Below are positions 9,820 to 19,600 of a DNA stretch of 64,000 bases, one piece after another; within the stretch, counting starts at the first letter, position 1; the number at the start of each line of letters is the position of its first letter. The notes below the pieces were generated by a model, which made no database searches, was not told where the DNA came from, and saw only the letters and a program-made list of their open reading frames with translations. The DNA comes from Luteolibacter ambystomatis (lineage in GTDB: Bacteria > Verrucomicrobiota > Verrucomicrobiia > Verrucomicrobiales > Akkermansiaceae). The stretch is from contig NZ_CP073100.1 in the NCBI RefSeq assembly GCF_018137965.1, positions 434,001 through 498,000 of the forward strand, in the 5' to 3' direction. The position numbers and the translations under genes were made by a program.

Positions 9820-10913
9820 CGCTGCCGCGTTGGCTCATCGTTGTGATGACAGTCTTCGGACTTTTCGGCTGCTCCGGTTCGGGGAGCTACCATGAAGAGG
9901 AAACCGGATACAAAGGCCAGGCACTGGTCGATCCGTGGCTCGCTGCCGGCCGTTTTCTCTCAAGCTACGGTCACGAGGTCTCGAAACCCTCCTCCTGGCA
10001 TCCGCCGACGCCGGAGGAGACCGTGTGGTTCGTCCCGGCCAAGGTGATCGGAAACGAAACCTTCGCCCGTCAGATGGAAGGATGGATGAACCGCGGCGGT
10101 CATCTGGTGTGTCTGGTCGACTACACCGACCCCGGCAACGACTGGTGGCTGGGCAGTCGTGTGCAAATGGAGCCTGCCTTCGAGAAGATGCTGTCGTGGC
10201 ATGGCTTCAGCGTGGCACAGGATGGATCGGCCACCGCTCCATCCGATCCACTCCGGTTCCGCGGACGAAAGTACGATACCGAGGCGAAGTCCGATTGGCA
10301 GGTGTCCGTGCGCAACGCGAAATCCGGCGTCTTCGCCTCCACCGTGGTGGGCAACGGGCGGCTGACGGTGATCACCGACGCGCGCATTTTCCGTAACCGC
10401 TGGATCGATGGGAAACAGCATGCCGAGCTGCTGAAGGCGCTCGTCGATGCCTCGTCCACGCGTGGGACGATTGTTTTCGTACGCGGCGCGACGCTCTCGC
10501 TGTGGGCGCTGCTATGGGAGCGGGCCTGGGCCTTGATGGTGGGCATGATCCTGGTGCTGGCCGTTTGGTTGTGGAAAAACCTTCCCCGTTTCGGTCCTGT
10601 TGAAGCCGCTGATGCTCCTTCCCCCCTGCGGGGCTACGACCATCACCTGGAAGCCCTCGGGGATTTCCAATGGCGTCTCGACAAGGGCGCCGCGATGCTC
10701 GCTCCCATCCGCGAGGCCGTCATCGAGCGCTCGCAGCGCATGCTGATCCGCACCGGCCGCCAGGACGCGGACATCTTCGCCGTGCTGGCGGAGCGGGCCG
10801 GCATTTCCCGCGAACGCGCCCAACGCGCGCTGGTGGAGACCGCACCGGCCGATGCCGCCGTTTTCACCCGCACCGTGGCCGATCTCCAAGCCATTCTCCG
10901 GAACCTCGATTGA
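9816..10913 (+). CDS. DUF4350 domain lipoprotein/membrane protein
   Basis: The 365-aa protein opens with a lipoprotein-type signal ending in FGLFGCSGS, so C19 or so may be lipidated. The extracytoplasmic DUF4350 domain (residues about 35-220) resembles a divergent glutamine-amidotransferase-like fold: a VWFVPAKVIGNE strand, then WMNRGGHLVCLVDY. A single helix (about 235-255, WALMVGMILVLAVWLW) precedes a cytoplasmic tail of about 100 residues. The start ATG overlaps the DUF4129 stop in ATGA. The 27-nt gap to the MoxR gene keeps it in the operon. Enzymatic activity is not evident. Confidence 0.8.
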   Translation: MTLPRWLIVVMTVFGLFGCSGSGSYHEEETGYKGQALVDPWLAAGRFLSSYGHEVSKPSSWHPPTPEETVWFVPAKVIGNETFARQMEGWMNRGGHLVCLVDYTDPGNDWWLGSRVQMEPAFEKMLSWHGFSVAQDGSATAPSDPLRFRGRKYDTEAKSDWQVSVRNAKSGVFASTVVGNGRLTVITDARIFRNRWIDGKQHAELLKALVDASSTRGTIVFVRGATLSLWALLWERAWALMVGMILVLAVWLWKNLPRFGPVEAADAPSPLRGYDHHLEALGDFQWRLDKGAAMLAPIREAVIERSQRMLIRTGRQDADIFAVLAERAGISRERAQRALVETAPADAAVFTRTVADLQAILRNLD

Positions 10914-10940
10914 TCCCTCTCCCAATTCCCGCCTGCCGCC

Positions 10941-11918
10941 ATGTCCGACGAAATCTACGCTCCCGCTCCGCCTCCATCCGGTCCGCCGCCGCTCATCCTC
11001 GCCATCCGTTCGGAGATCGCCCGGGTGATCATCGGTCAGAGTGAAGTGATCGATCAGGTCATTGCCGCGCTGCTGGCGGGTGGTCACGTCCTGTTGGAAG
11101 GCAAGCCCGGTCTCGGCAAGACCGCGCTCGTCAACACCCTGGCCCGGACCTTCGGCGGGCACTCGGGCCGCATCCAGTTCACCCCGGATCTGATGCCTTC
11201 GGATGTCACGGGCTTCCGCCTTTTCGACATGAAGAGCCAGACCTTCCAGCTCCGCCATGGTCCTGTCTTCACCAACCTGCTGCTTGCGGATGAAATCAAC
11301 CGTGCTCCGGCCAAGACCCAGGCGGCTTTGCTGGAAGTCATGCAGGAGCGGCAGGTGACCATCGATGGCGAGACGATCAGCCTTTCTCCGCCGTTCATGA
11401 CCCTCGCCACCCAGAACCCGGTGGAGCACGAGGGCACCTATCCCTTGCCTGAGGCCCAGCTCGACCGCTTCCTGATGAAAGTGGTGATCGACTATCCGAA
11501 CGAGCGCGACGAGTGCGAGATCGTGAATCGTTCCGCCTCGGAAATTCCCGGCAACCAGCAGCCGGTGCGCATTGTCTGCCGTCCGGAGGACATCGTGGCC
11601 GCCCAATCCGCCACCGCCGCCATTCAGGCCGTGCCGGAGGTGGTGGCCTATGCCGTGGCTCTTGCCCGTGCCACCCGTGATGCCCGCCAGGTGGCGCTGG
11701 GTGCGGGCACGCGTGGTGCGATCGCACTGGTGCGCGTGGCGAAGGCCTATGCCGCGATGCAGGGCCGGGGTTTCGTCATTCCGGATGACATCAAGTCGGC
11801 GGCTCTTCCGGTGCTGCGCCACCGCGTGCAACTCACTCCGGAAGTCGCCATCAGCGGACAGGAAATCGACGAGGTGCTCCGGACCATCGTGGAAAGCGTT
11901 CCCGCTCCCCGTTCCTGA
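10941..11918 (+). CDS. MoxR family AAA+ ATPase
   Basis: This 325-aa MoxR-type AAA+ ATPase belongs to a chaperone-like family that remodels or matures vWA-domain partner proteins. Walker A is GKPGLGKT (54-61), Walker B LLLADE (113-118), followed by INRAPAKTQAALLEVMQE. The MoxR feature MTLATQNPVEHEGTYPLPEAQ includes sensor 1, and LDRFLMKV follows. A C-terminal lid domain completes it. The partner is presumably the DUF58/vWA protein encoded next, whose ATG overlaps this stop as TGATG. The proline-rich first 17 residues are unconserved-looking. The assignment is very secure; the client is inferred. Confidence 0.95.
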   Translation: MSDEIYAPAPPPSGPPPLILAIRSEIARVIIGQSEVIDQVIAALLAGGHVLLEGKPGLGKTALVNTLARTFGGHSGRIQFTPDLMPSDVTGFRLFDMKSQTFQLRHGPVFTNLLLADEINRAPAKTQAALLEVMQERQVTIDGETISLSPPFMTLATQNPVEHEGTYPLPEAQLDRFLMKVVIDYPNERDECEIVNRSASEIPGNQQPVRIVCRPEDIVAAQSATAAIQAVPEVVAYAVALARATRDARQVALGAGTRGAIALVRVAKAYAAMQGRGFVIPDDIKSAALPVLRHRVQLTPEVAISGQEIDEVLRTIVESVPAPRS

Positions 11919-13222
11919 TGCGTCCCACTTCCACCACCGTCTGGCTTGTTTGTGTCTGGGCGCTTTCCGGCCTGCTGGTCTCCTGGTATCCGGGAGCGGC
12001 CTGGCCGTGGGCGTCGATCGGTGGAATGATCGTGCTGGTCCTGCTGGTGGATGCGCTGCGCCTGCGGATGCGTCCGCTCGTGGATGTGGTGCGGCGGTTG
12101 CCCGGGCGCTTCGCCCTCGGCGAGCCCGGGGATGTCCGCCTCACCGTAGCCAATCCGTTGGGCAAGGTGCAGCATGTCGAAATCTTCGATGGCGTGCCGG
12201 AAGGCTCCGAGGCGGGTGCAATGCCGTGGTCGGGAGAGCTTCCGGCCGGGCGCGAGATCCGGGTGATTCATCCGGTTTCCATTCCACAGCGCGGCGAGGT
12301 CCGCTTCAGTCCGGTGCAGATGCTGGTTCGCTCCGATTGGGGTTATTGGAAGCGTCTCACCCGTCATGGAAGCGTGGAAGCGGTGAAGGTCTATCCGAAC
12401 TACGAGCCGGTGATCCGCTTCGCACTGCTCGCCATGCAGCATCGTGAAAGTCCCATGGGCATCGTACGTCGTTCCCGGCCCGGTTCGAGCCGGGAGTTCC
12501 ACCAGCTCCGCGAATACCGCGAGGGTGATTCGCTGGCACAGGTGGATTGGAAGGCGACTTCGAGAAAACAGTCGCTCGTCAGCCGCGCGTATCAGGAGCA
12601 GCGCAACCAGTCCGTGATCTTTCTGCTGGATACGGGCCGCCGCATGCGCGCGATGGATGGAGAGCTGCCGCAGTTCGATCACTGTCTGAACGCGATGCTG
12701 CTGGTGGCTCATGTCGCCCTGCGGCAGGGGGATCACGTGGGCATCCAATCCTTTGGCGGCACCAACCGCTGGCTGCCACCGCTCAAGGGCGCGCATGCGA
12801 TGCCGGTGCTGCTCAATCATCTCTACGACTACCAGACCACCGCGGAGCCCAGCGATTTCGCGGCGGCGGTGGAGAAACTGATGACGCACCAGCGCCGGCG
12901 CGCGCTGGTGATCGTGCTGACGAATCTCCGGGGCGAGGATGGCAAGGAGCTGGTGCCCGCGCTGCAGGTGCTTTCATCGAGGCACCTCGTGCTGCTCGCC
13001 AGCCTGCGCGAGCAATCGGTGGATCAGGCCAAGGAGCAACCGGTGGCCTTTTTCGGCGATGCGCTGCGCTTCGCGGCGGCGGACCGCTATCTCATGGAGC
13101 GCCGCGAGGTGCTCGCGGAGCTCGCGGCACGTGGCATCCTCACTCTCGATACCACGGCGCAGGAACTCGCGATTTCACTCGCGAACCGCTATCTCGATAT
13201 CAAGGCCGCCGCCAGGCTTTGA
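11918..13222 (+). CDS. DUF58 domain (vWA-like) membrane protein
   Basis: The 434-aa protein has two hydrophobic N-terminal segments (about 8-25 and 30-46), an Ig-like region, and the DUF58 signature at about 185-215 (REFHQLREYREGDSLAQVDW, then KATSRKQSLVSR). A von Willebrand A-like domain starts at SVIFLLDTGRRMR. The usual MIDAS motif DxSxS is reduced to DTGRRM, so metal binding may be lost. DUF58 proteins pair with MoxR ATPases. It is the last gene of the operon. About 100 nt further on lies a GC-rich hairpin that may end transcription. Confidence 0.9.
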   Translation: MRPTSTTVWLVCVWALSGLLVSWYPGAAWPWASIGGMIVLVLLVDALRLRMRPLVDVVRRLPGRFALGEPGDVRLTVANPLGKVQHVEIFDGVPEGSEAGAMPWSGELPAGREIRVIHPVSIPQRGEVRFSPVQMLVRSDWGYWKRLTRHGSVEAVKVYPNYEPVIRFALLAMQHRESPMGIVRRSRPGSSREFHQLREYREGDSLAQVDWKATSRKQSLVSRAYQEQRNQSVIFLLDTGRRMRAMDGELPQFDHCLNAMLLVAHVALRQGDHVGIQSFGGTNRWLPPLKGAHAMPVLLNHLYDYQTTAEPSDFAAAVEKLMTHQRRRALVIVLTNLRGEDGKELVPALQVLSSRHLVLLASLREQSVDQAKEQPVAFFGDALRFAAADRYLMERREVLAELAARGILTLDTTAQELAISLANRYLDIKAAARL

Positions 13223-13321
13223 GGCGCGCTCTAACAAGATCTACGCGATCACGGAGTTGTGACACGGCCCCCCTCATGGCAGTCTCTTTCTCGTAAGGGA
13301 TAGCACTGCCCCCCAAAGGGC

Positions 13322-13358
13322 CCGTGGGCATCGGAAGCAAGGGATCCGGTGCCCACGG
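13322..13358 (+). terminator. strong GC-rich hairpin downstream of the MoxR/DUF58 operon
   Basis: CCGTGGGCATCGG (13322-13334) pairs with CCGGTGCCCACGG (13346-13358) over 13 bp with one G-T wobble and an 11-nt loop. No T-run follows on plus. It is flanked on both sides by a run of six or more C after ACTG/AGTG. A terminator or a structured 5' leader for the small gene downstream are both possible. Confidence 0.4.
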
Positions 13359-13452
13359 TCAGTGCCCCCCAAGCTCCGGGCCGGAAGGATTGCGGGTCAT
13401 TCAGCGCCCGTCTGTCCGACCGGCCCGCGGCACTTTCAGGGAGGGGGGAGAT

Positions 13453-13656
13453 ATGGATTGCGTGGTGGTGGGTGCAAGGAGACGCCTTATCTTGAAGGGG
13501 GCGGAGTTGCGGGCCGCTGCCGATGTCTGGAGGCGCTTTCGTCCGGTTCCGGTGGAAGGGGCGGAGCGGATGGTGGCGGCCGGAAAGAAGAACCCGCGTC
13601 CCGATGGTTCCGTGCGGCGGGGGCCTGCCGCGATGCAGGTGCCGGAACCCATGTGA
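13453..13656 (+). CDS. possible small basic protein, 67 aa
   Basis: In the 500-nt spacer between the DUF58 gene and the response regulator, an ATG at 13453 is preceded by a very strong Shine-Dalgarno-like run (GGGAGGGGGGAGAT, ending just before the ATG). This is unusual for the window, where such sites are weak. The frame encodes an Arg/Lys-rich 67-aa peptide (MDCVVVGARRRLIL..., ending MQVPEPM) with no family I recognise. The stop lies 1 nt before a terminator-like inverted repeat shared with the convergent response-regulator gene. High GC makes chance open frames common here, so the main support is the ribosome site. Confidence 0.35.
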   Translation: MDCVVVGARRRLILKGAELRAAADVWRRFRPVPVEGAERMVAAGKKNPRPDGSVRRGPAAMQVPEPM

Positions 13657-13657
13657 A

Positions 13658-13688
13658 ACGGCGCGGCTCCTGAGAGGAACCGCGCCGT
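13658..13688 (-). terminator. inverted repeat ending the response-regulator operon
   Basis: ACGGCGCGG pairs with CCGCGCCGT. After a C/A mismatch, TCCT pairs with AGGA around a GAG loop. It lies 35 nt past the response-regulator stop on minus. Only TTTCAC follows on that strand, so the U-tract is short. It could work in both directions. Confidence 0.55.
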
Positions 13689-13722
13689 CACATCACGCGA
13701 ACAAATCGAAGAAAGGAGATGA

Positions 13723-14379
13723 TCAGACCAATCCCTGGCGGAGAGCCTTGGAAACGGCCTCGGTCTGGGTGCGGACATGGAGCTTCCGGTAAACGGAACG
13801 CAGGTGCATGTCCACGGTGTGCTGGGAGATGTCGAGGTTGTCGGCGATCTCCTTCTTGATGAAGCCCTTCACCAGCAGGCGGAGGACTTCCTCCTCGCGG
13901 GTGGTGAGCGGCTCGATCTTTTGCACCGGGCCGTAGCGGGCGAAGCCCTGGAGGATCATGTTGGCGATCGGGGCGCTGAGGGCGGACGCGCCGTGGATCA
14001 CATCGCGGATGCCGCTGAGGATCTCGTCCGGATCGGCGGTTTTGAGAAGATAGCCGGAGGCTCCGTTGCAGATCGCGCGGTACACGCGCTCGCGATCGTC
14101 GAAGGCGGAGAGAATCAACACCTTCAGATCCGGCATCACCTGGCGGACTTCATCCAGAACCTGCAGGCCGTCGCGCCCGGGAAGGCCGAGATCGAGCAGG
14201 AGAACGTCCGGGCGCTCCGTCGTGAAACGCAGCTTTTCGAACAATTCATCCGGATGGGAAAAGTGATGCGGGCAGTCGATGTCCGGTTCGCCGGCCAGCA
14301 GCCGGCGGACGTGCTTGGCGAACACCTGATGATCTTCGAGTATCCAGACTTGGGTCACGGTGGTAGAGGTAGCGTTCAT
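13723..14379 (-). CDS. NarL/FixJ-type response regulator
   Basis: This 218-aa two-component output protein has a receiver domain (residues about 9-125) with phospho-acceptor D63 in LLLDLGLPG, acidic pocket ED15-16 and the conserved lysine in GYLLK. A LuxR-type helix-turn-helix follows (about 150-215), with LTTREEEVLRLLVKG, EIADNLDISQHTVDMHL and KLHVRTQTEA. Phosphorylation by the kinase encoded just upstream should trigger dimerisation and DNA binding. Its ATG overlaps the kinase stop by 4 nt, so the two are co-translated. The target genes are unknown. Confidence 0.95.
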   Translation of the reverse strand: MNATSTTVTQVWILEDHQVFAKHVRRLLAGEPDIDCPHHFSHPDELFEKLRFTTERPDVLLLDLGLPGRDGLQVLDEVRQVMPDLKVLILSAFDDRERVYRAICNGASGYLLKTADPDEILSGIRDVIHGASALSAPIANMILQGFARYGPVQKIEPLTTREEEVLRLLVKGFIKKEIADNLDISQHTVDMHLRSVYRKLHVRTQTEAVSKALRQGLV

Positions 14380-16400
14380 GACAAGTTGGGGCGAGCAATC
14401 AAATGCGCCCGCCGCACAACAAGGCGCAGCAGGGTGCCGACCCCCGATTGGGATTCGACATGAAGTTGGCCTTCCAGGACGCGCGCGCGCTCCTGGAGCT
14501 TGTGGACGGTGCCGCTCCGTTCGTCACCGCCGGGCGGCAGGCCGATGCCATCATCGTGAACTTCGAGCACCAGCCGCTCGCCCTGGTCGGCGAGGCGGAT
14601 CGCCACGTTGCGGGCGCGGGAGTGCTTCACGATGTTGTGGACGGCTTCCTTGTAGAAGAGGAAGAGGTGGCGCTTCGCATCGAGCGTGAGCTTGCTGGCG
14701 ACCTTGGTGGACTGGCACTCGATGGTGTAGTCCACCTCGCGGAGCAGGCGGCTCGCGGTTTCGCGCATGCGCTGGACCAGATCACCGATCGAGTCCTGGC
14801 GGCGCTCCAACAGCCACACGATGTCCCGCATGGCCAGCGAACTCTCCCGGGCGATCGATTCCACTTCCATGAGGTCATCGACCACTTCCTCGGGTCCTTG
14901 GAGACGCACGAGGTCTTTTTTCGCCGTGCGGGCGATCAGCGAGATGCTGCCGAGATTGCTGCCGATGTCGTCATGCAGATCGGAAGCGATGCGCTTGCGG
15001 AGCATGTCGAGCTGGTTCTTGGAGATCAGGCGGCGGCGTTCGACGATCACCACCGGGATCAGGAAGGTGAGACCGAGCGCCACGGCGGAACCCCAGGTGG
15101 CGTTCAGTTCGCTTTCCTGTGCCATCTGGGTGCACATCGGAGTCAGTTGGGCGAGCTCACGCTCCAACCACCAGCGCTCGCTGAGCTGGGACAACCAGAC
15201 ATCCACGCCGATGATCTGGCGCACGCTGGAGAAGCCGTCGGTGAGGCTCGCCAGATTGGTGGCTGTGCCCTGATGGATGCGGGTGACCGGCTTGCCGAGC
15301 GCGATGTTCCTGCCGTCCGACCAAGCCTGGATCTCCGAGAGGCCCTGGAGATTGCGGTTGCCCATCGACCACGCCCGATTGCCGGTGATGCGGATGGAGC
15401 GGGCTTCCAGCCCGTGCAGCGGGATGACGAGCGGAATCTTGCCGGTCACCTCGTTCTTGAGCGTATCGAGATCACCGACCTGCCGGGCTTCACTGCCATC
15501 GGCATTGTCGGAAACCCACACCGAGAGCTGGCTGGGAAGCACGGCACCTTCGGACAACTCGCTCAATTCGTAGGGAAAAAGCACCAGATGATCGAGCGGC
15601 GCCTTCTGGCCGAGATCGAAGGACCAGGAAACCTCGTCGTTGGGATTGGAGGCATCAACGAGATCACCGCGATTCGGGCTCATCGCACCGGATTGCCAAA
15701 TCCCGAGGGGCATGCGTCCATCGGTGAGGTATTCGGGGGCCCATAGTCCCGGGATGGTCAGGGAACCGGGGGCGTCCACCTTGGAGCCGAACGAAACGGG
15801 ACGGTTTCCGGAAACCACGACCAGCTCGGACAGCGCGAAGAGGTCGGAAGCTCCCCGGTTCCGCCCGGTGTGGACGACCAGACGGACATAGCGAGCGGTG
15901 ATGCCGCGAGCGGAAAACTTGGCCGGCGAGAGCTCCGGATTGGGGTAAAATACCCTGGGATCGTTTCCGGGGAGGTAGATGACGGATTTAGTCGAAAAGT
16001 CCTCGGTCTTCGAGGCTTCCAGCGTGAAGCGGCGGGGGAACAATCCCTCTGGTTCCGAGGGCTCACGCTGGGCCGGAATCATGTAGATCTGGTCGAGCGG
16101 ATATTCCTTTCCCAAATCGAGGGTGATCTGCGGATCCGGAGCCGTGGGGCTCTGCCGCGCCATGCGGCAGCCATCTGCGGCCTTCAGGGAATGCTCCTGA
16201 GGTTCCGCGAGGGAGGAAATCCGGTTGTGGATCCACGAAACACGGTCTTCGACCTCCACGAGACGGGAATTGAACATCCGTGCGACCCGTCCGATGGGGT
16301 TGGCGACCGGAGTCTCCGCAGCGTGGACCGGGGTGGATAGACACGCCATGAGGGCTAGCGTGGCTCCACCGACAGTTCGCCGGTAAGAAGGTTTTTTCAT
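14376..16400 (-). CDS. sensor histidine kinase (HisKA_3) with two F5/8-type C-like sensor domains
   Basis: The 674-aa kinase is exported: a signal peptide starts at the ATG 16398-16400 (MKKPSYRR..., cut near VHAAETP). The periplasmic region holds two discoidin/F5-8-type C-like modules, at about 55-190 (ITLDLGKEYPLDQIYMIP, ARYVRLVVHTG, ALSELVVVSG) and 220-370 (VSWSFDLGQKAPLDHLVLFP, SIRITGNRAW, LSEIQAWSDG). One transmembrane helix (about 437-455) precedes the DHp domain (RIASDLHDDIGSNLG, phospho-acceptor H476) and an HATPase_c domain with N, G1 (DDGIGLP) and G2 boxes. HisKA_3 kinases pair with NarL-type regulators, matching the overlapping downstream gene. The sensor domains suggest binding of a carbohydrate or surface polymer; the ligand is unknown. 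Confidence 0.92.
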   Translation of the reverse strand: MKKPSYRRTVGGATLALMACLSTPVHAAETPVANPIGRVARMFNSRLVEVEDRVSWIHNRISSLAEPQEHSLKAADGCRMARQSPTAPDPQITLDLGKEYPLDQIYMIPAQREPSEPEGLFPRRFTLEASKTEDFSTKSVIYLPGNDPRVFYPNPELSPAKFSARGITARYVRLVVHTGRNRGASDLFALSELVVVSGNRPVSFGSKVDAPGSLTIPGLWAPEYLTDGRMPLGIWQSGAMSPNRGDLVDASNPNDEVSWSFDLGQKAPLDHLVLFPYELSELSEGAVLPSQLSVWVSDNADGSEARQVGDLDTLKNEVTGKIPLVIPLHGLEARSIRITGNRAWSMGNRNLQGLSEIQAWSDGRNIALGKPVTRIHQGTATNLASLTDGFSSVRQIIGVDVWLSQLSERWWLERELAQLTPMCTQMAQESELNATWGSAVALGLTFLIPVVIVERRRLISKNQLDMLRKRIASDLHDDIGSNLGSISLIARTAKKDLVRLQGPEEVVDDLMEVESIARESSLAMRDIVWLLERRQDSIGDLVQRMRETASRLLREVDYTIECQSTKVASKLTLDAKRHLFLFYKEAVHNIVKHSRARNVAIRLADQGERLVLEVHDDGIGLPPGGDERSGTVHKLQERARVLEGQLHVESQSGVGTLLRLVVRRAHLIARPNLS

Positions 16401-16429
16401 TGGGGGTTGAATGGGGAAACAGCGGTCAG

Positions 16430-16457
16430 AAATTATCAAATTTCAAAAAGTGTTCAA
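16430..16457 (-). promoter_or_regulatory. candidate sigma-70 promoter for the kinase/regulator operon
   Basis: Read on minus: TTGAAC (-35, 16452-16457), a 16-nt spacer, TAATTT (-10, 16430-16435), about 30 nt before the kinase ATG. It lies in the AT-rich part of the spacer between the kinase and pyc. Match to consensus is partial. Confidence 0.3.
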
Positions 16458-16626
16458 TCTTTTTTAAATTTTCACCCTAACCGTGATCGGCCCCGGTCAA
16501 GAGTTTGAGATCATGCCGTTTTACTGCCTGAAATATTCAGAGTTGTAAAATGCATTCATTATCAAAAGGTAAAGAAATCTTAATTAAGTCCGATTTAGTG
16601 CCTTTTATGGGTCTTTCGACATGCGA

Positions 16627-16658
16627 AAAGGGGAGGTGGAAAAATTCACCTCCCCTTT
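16627..16658 (-). terminator. terminator of pyruvate carboxylase gene
   Basis: AAAGGGGAGGTG pairs with CACCTCCCCTTT over 12 bp, extendable by two pairs, with a short A/T loop, 40 nt past the pyc stop. TTTTC follows on minus. The rest of the 298-nt spacer (16401-16626) is AT-rich and I see no gene in it. Confidence 0.7.
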
Positions 16659-16698
16659 GATTTCATGTGATCTGATGACCGGACCCGGTGCTTCCCGA

Positions 16699-19600
16699 TC
16701 AGGCGAGAGTGACCAGGAGATCGTCGCTATCAACCTGATCGCCCTTTTTGACGAGGATGTCCTTCACCGTGCCGTCGGCGCTGGCGCTGACGGTGGTGAG
16801 CATCTTCATGGCTTCCAGAACGACCAGCTTGTCCCCTTCCTTCACTTCCTGGCCGGGGGAAACCGCCACCTCGGTGACCATGCCGGGCATCGGGGCGCAG
16901 GCCTGGGCCGGATCAGACGGATCGCCCTTGGCGCGGGCGGCCTTGGAGACGGATTGGAGCGACTTGTCTGCCACGATGCTCTCTCGCGGCATGCCATTGA
17001 GCTCGAAGAAGAGGGCGCGGCGGCCTTCTCCATCCGCCTCGCCGATCGAGATCAGCTTGATGATGAGGGTCTTGCCGGGGTCGATCTCGATCTCGATTTC
17101 CTCTCCAATATGGAGGCCGTAGAAGAAGGCCGGGGTCGGCAAACCGCTGAGGTTGTCGTACTTGTTCCGGAAGGACTGGAACTCGGCAAAGACCTGCGGG
17201 TACATCAGGTGGGAGTAGAGATCGTCGTCATCGGCGGGGCGGGCGAGCTTCGTTGAGAGCTCGGCGCGGGTGCCTTCCAGATCGACCGGTTCGGCGAGCT
17301 CTCCCGGGCGTTTGGTGGTCGCCTTGCGGTTGCCGAGCACGACCTTCTGGACCTCCGCAGGCCAGCCGCCGTCCGGCTGGCCGAGTCCGCCGGAGAGCAT
17401 GTCGATCACGCTTTCCGGCCAGTCGATGGAGCCGGGTTTCAGGTTCGGCACATCCGCGGCCTTGATGCCACGGGTGATAAGGAACATGGCCATATCGCCG
17501 ACGACCTTCGAGGATGGGGTGACTTTCACGATGTCCCCGAAGAGCAGGTTCACATCCGCGTAGGTGCGGGCGATCTCGCGCCAGCGGTGGCCGAGGCCCA
17601 TGCCGACGGCCTGCTCGCGCAGGTTCGTGTACTGGCCGCCGGGCATCTCGTGTTCATAGACCTCGGCGGTGCCCGCACGTGGGGCGGAATCGAAGGGCTT
17701 GTAGAATGAAAGCACTTCCTCCCAGTAGTCGGAGAACTCGTTGAGCGCCTCCGGATCGAGGCCGGGATCACGCTCGCTACCGGCGAGGGCGGCGCAGACG
17801 GAGTTGAGGTTCGGCTGCGAGGTGGAGCCCGACATCGAGGCGATGGCCAGGTCCACGATGTCCGCACCGGCCTTGGCGGCGGCGATCACCGAGGCGGCGT
17901 TGAGGCCGGAGGTGTCGTGGGTGTGGAAATGGATCGGAATGCCGATCTCCTGCTTGAGCGCGTGGACCAGATTGTAGGCGGCCTGCGGTTTGCAAAGGCC
18001 GGCCATGTCCTTGATGGCGAGGATGTGCGCGCCCATCTTCTCCACCTCCTTGGCCTTGGCGATGTAGTAGGCCAGGTTGAACTTGTCGCGCTTCTCATTG
18101 AGAATGTCGCCGGTGTAGCAGATGGCGGCCTCGCAGAGCGACTTGCCGTGTTCGCGCACGGCGGTCATCGCCACTTCCATGTTCGGCAGGAAGTTGAGCG
18201 AGTCGAAGATGCGGAAGATGTCCATCCCGCTGTCTGCGGCGTGTTTCACGAATCCGGCCACCACGTTGTCCGGGTAATTCGAGTAGCCGACCGCGTTCGA
18301 GCCGCGGAAGAGCATCTGGAAGCAGATGTTCGGGACCTTTTCGCGGAGGCGTCGCAGACGGTCCCACGGGCACTCCTTGAGGAAGCGCATCGCCGTGTCG
18401 AAGGTCGCGCCGCCCCAGTTCTCCAGCGAGAAGAGCTGCGGCGTGCGATGGGCGATCGCCTCGGCCACGCGCAGCATGTCGAAGGAGCGCATGCGGGTGG
18501 CGATCAGCGACTGGTGGGCATCGCGCAGGGTGGTGTCCGTGAGCAGCAGGCGCTTCTGGTCGAGAATCCACTTCGAGAACTTCTCCGGCCCCAGCTCCAG
18601 CAGCAGGTCTCGGGTGCCCTTCGGCACCTCGGCGTGGTGTTCGATCACCATCGAGTCCGGCAGGCGCGCAGGCGGCAGGATGGCCGCGGGCTTCCAGCCT
18701 TTCGCCACCGGGTTGCCATTCAAGGTGATGTCGGAGAGATAGGACAGCGTCTTGGTGGCGCGGTCACGGCGGGCTTTGAAGCGGAGCAGGTTCTGATTGG
18801 TGTCGATCAGCTTGGTGTGGGCCTGGCCGGTGCGGAAGGTGTCATCGCGGATGACGTTTTCGAGGAACGGGATGTTCGTCTTCACGCCACGGATGCGGAA
18901 TTCGCGCAGCGCTCGATCCATCCGCTGGCAGGCGGTTTCGAAGCTGCGGCCCATGGCCGTCACCTTTACCAGCATGGAGTCATAGTACGGGGTGATCACC
19001 GAACCGGCGTCACCGGACGCCGCGTCGAGACGGATGCCGAAGCCTGCGGCGGAGCGGTAGTTGAGGATACGGCCATAGTCCGGCGCGAAGCTCTTCTCCG
19101 GGTCCTCCGTGGTCACGCGGCACTGGATGGCGTAGCCGTTGCAAGGAATCTCATCCTGCGGCGGAATGGCGATCTCGTTTCCGAAGAGCGGATGACCCTG
19201 CGCCACCAGGATCTGCGAGCGGACGAGGTCGATGCCGGTGACGCACTCGGTCACGGTGTGCTCCACCTGGATGCGCGGGTTCATCTCGATGAAGAACCAG
19301 TCCTTGCGATCCATGTCGTAGAGGAACTCCACGGTGCCGGCGTTGTTGTAGCCGATGCCCTTCGCCAGCGTGACCGCGGCGTCGCAGAGCTCCTTGCGCA
19401 GCACCGGATCGAGACCGATGGACGGCGCGATCTCGACCACCTTCTGGTAACGGCGCTGCACCGAGCAATCGCGCTCGTGGAGGTGCACCACGTTGTCATG
19501 CTGGTCGCCGAGGATCTGCACCTCGATGTGCTTGGCGCGGGAAATATAGCGTTCGAGGAAGACGGCGGCGTTGCCGAAGGCGTTGAGCGCCTCGTTCTGG

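Noticed and set aside
13401-13778. 125-codon open frame on minus overlapping the response-regulator end
   Set aside because: It runs through the terminator hairpin and into the regulator gene in another frame, without a ribosome site.
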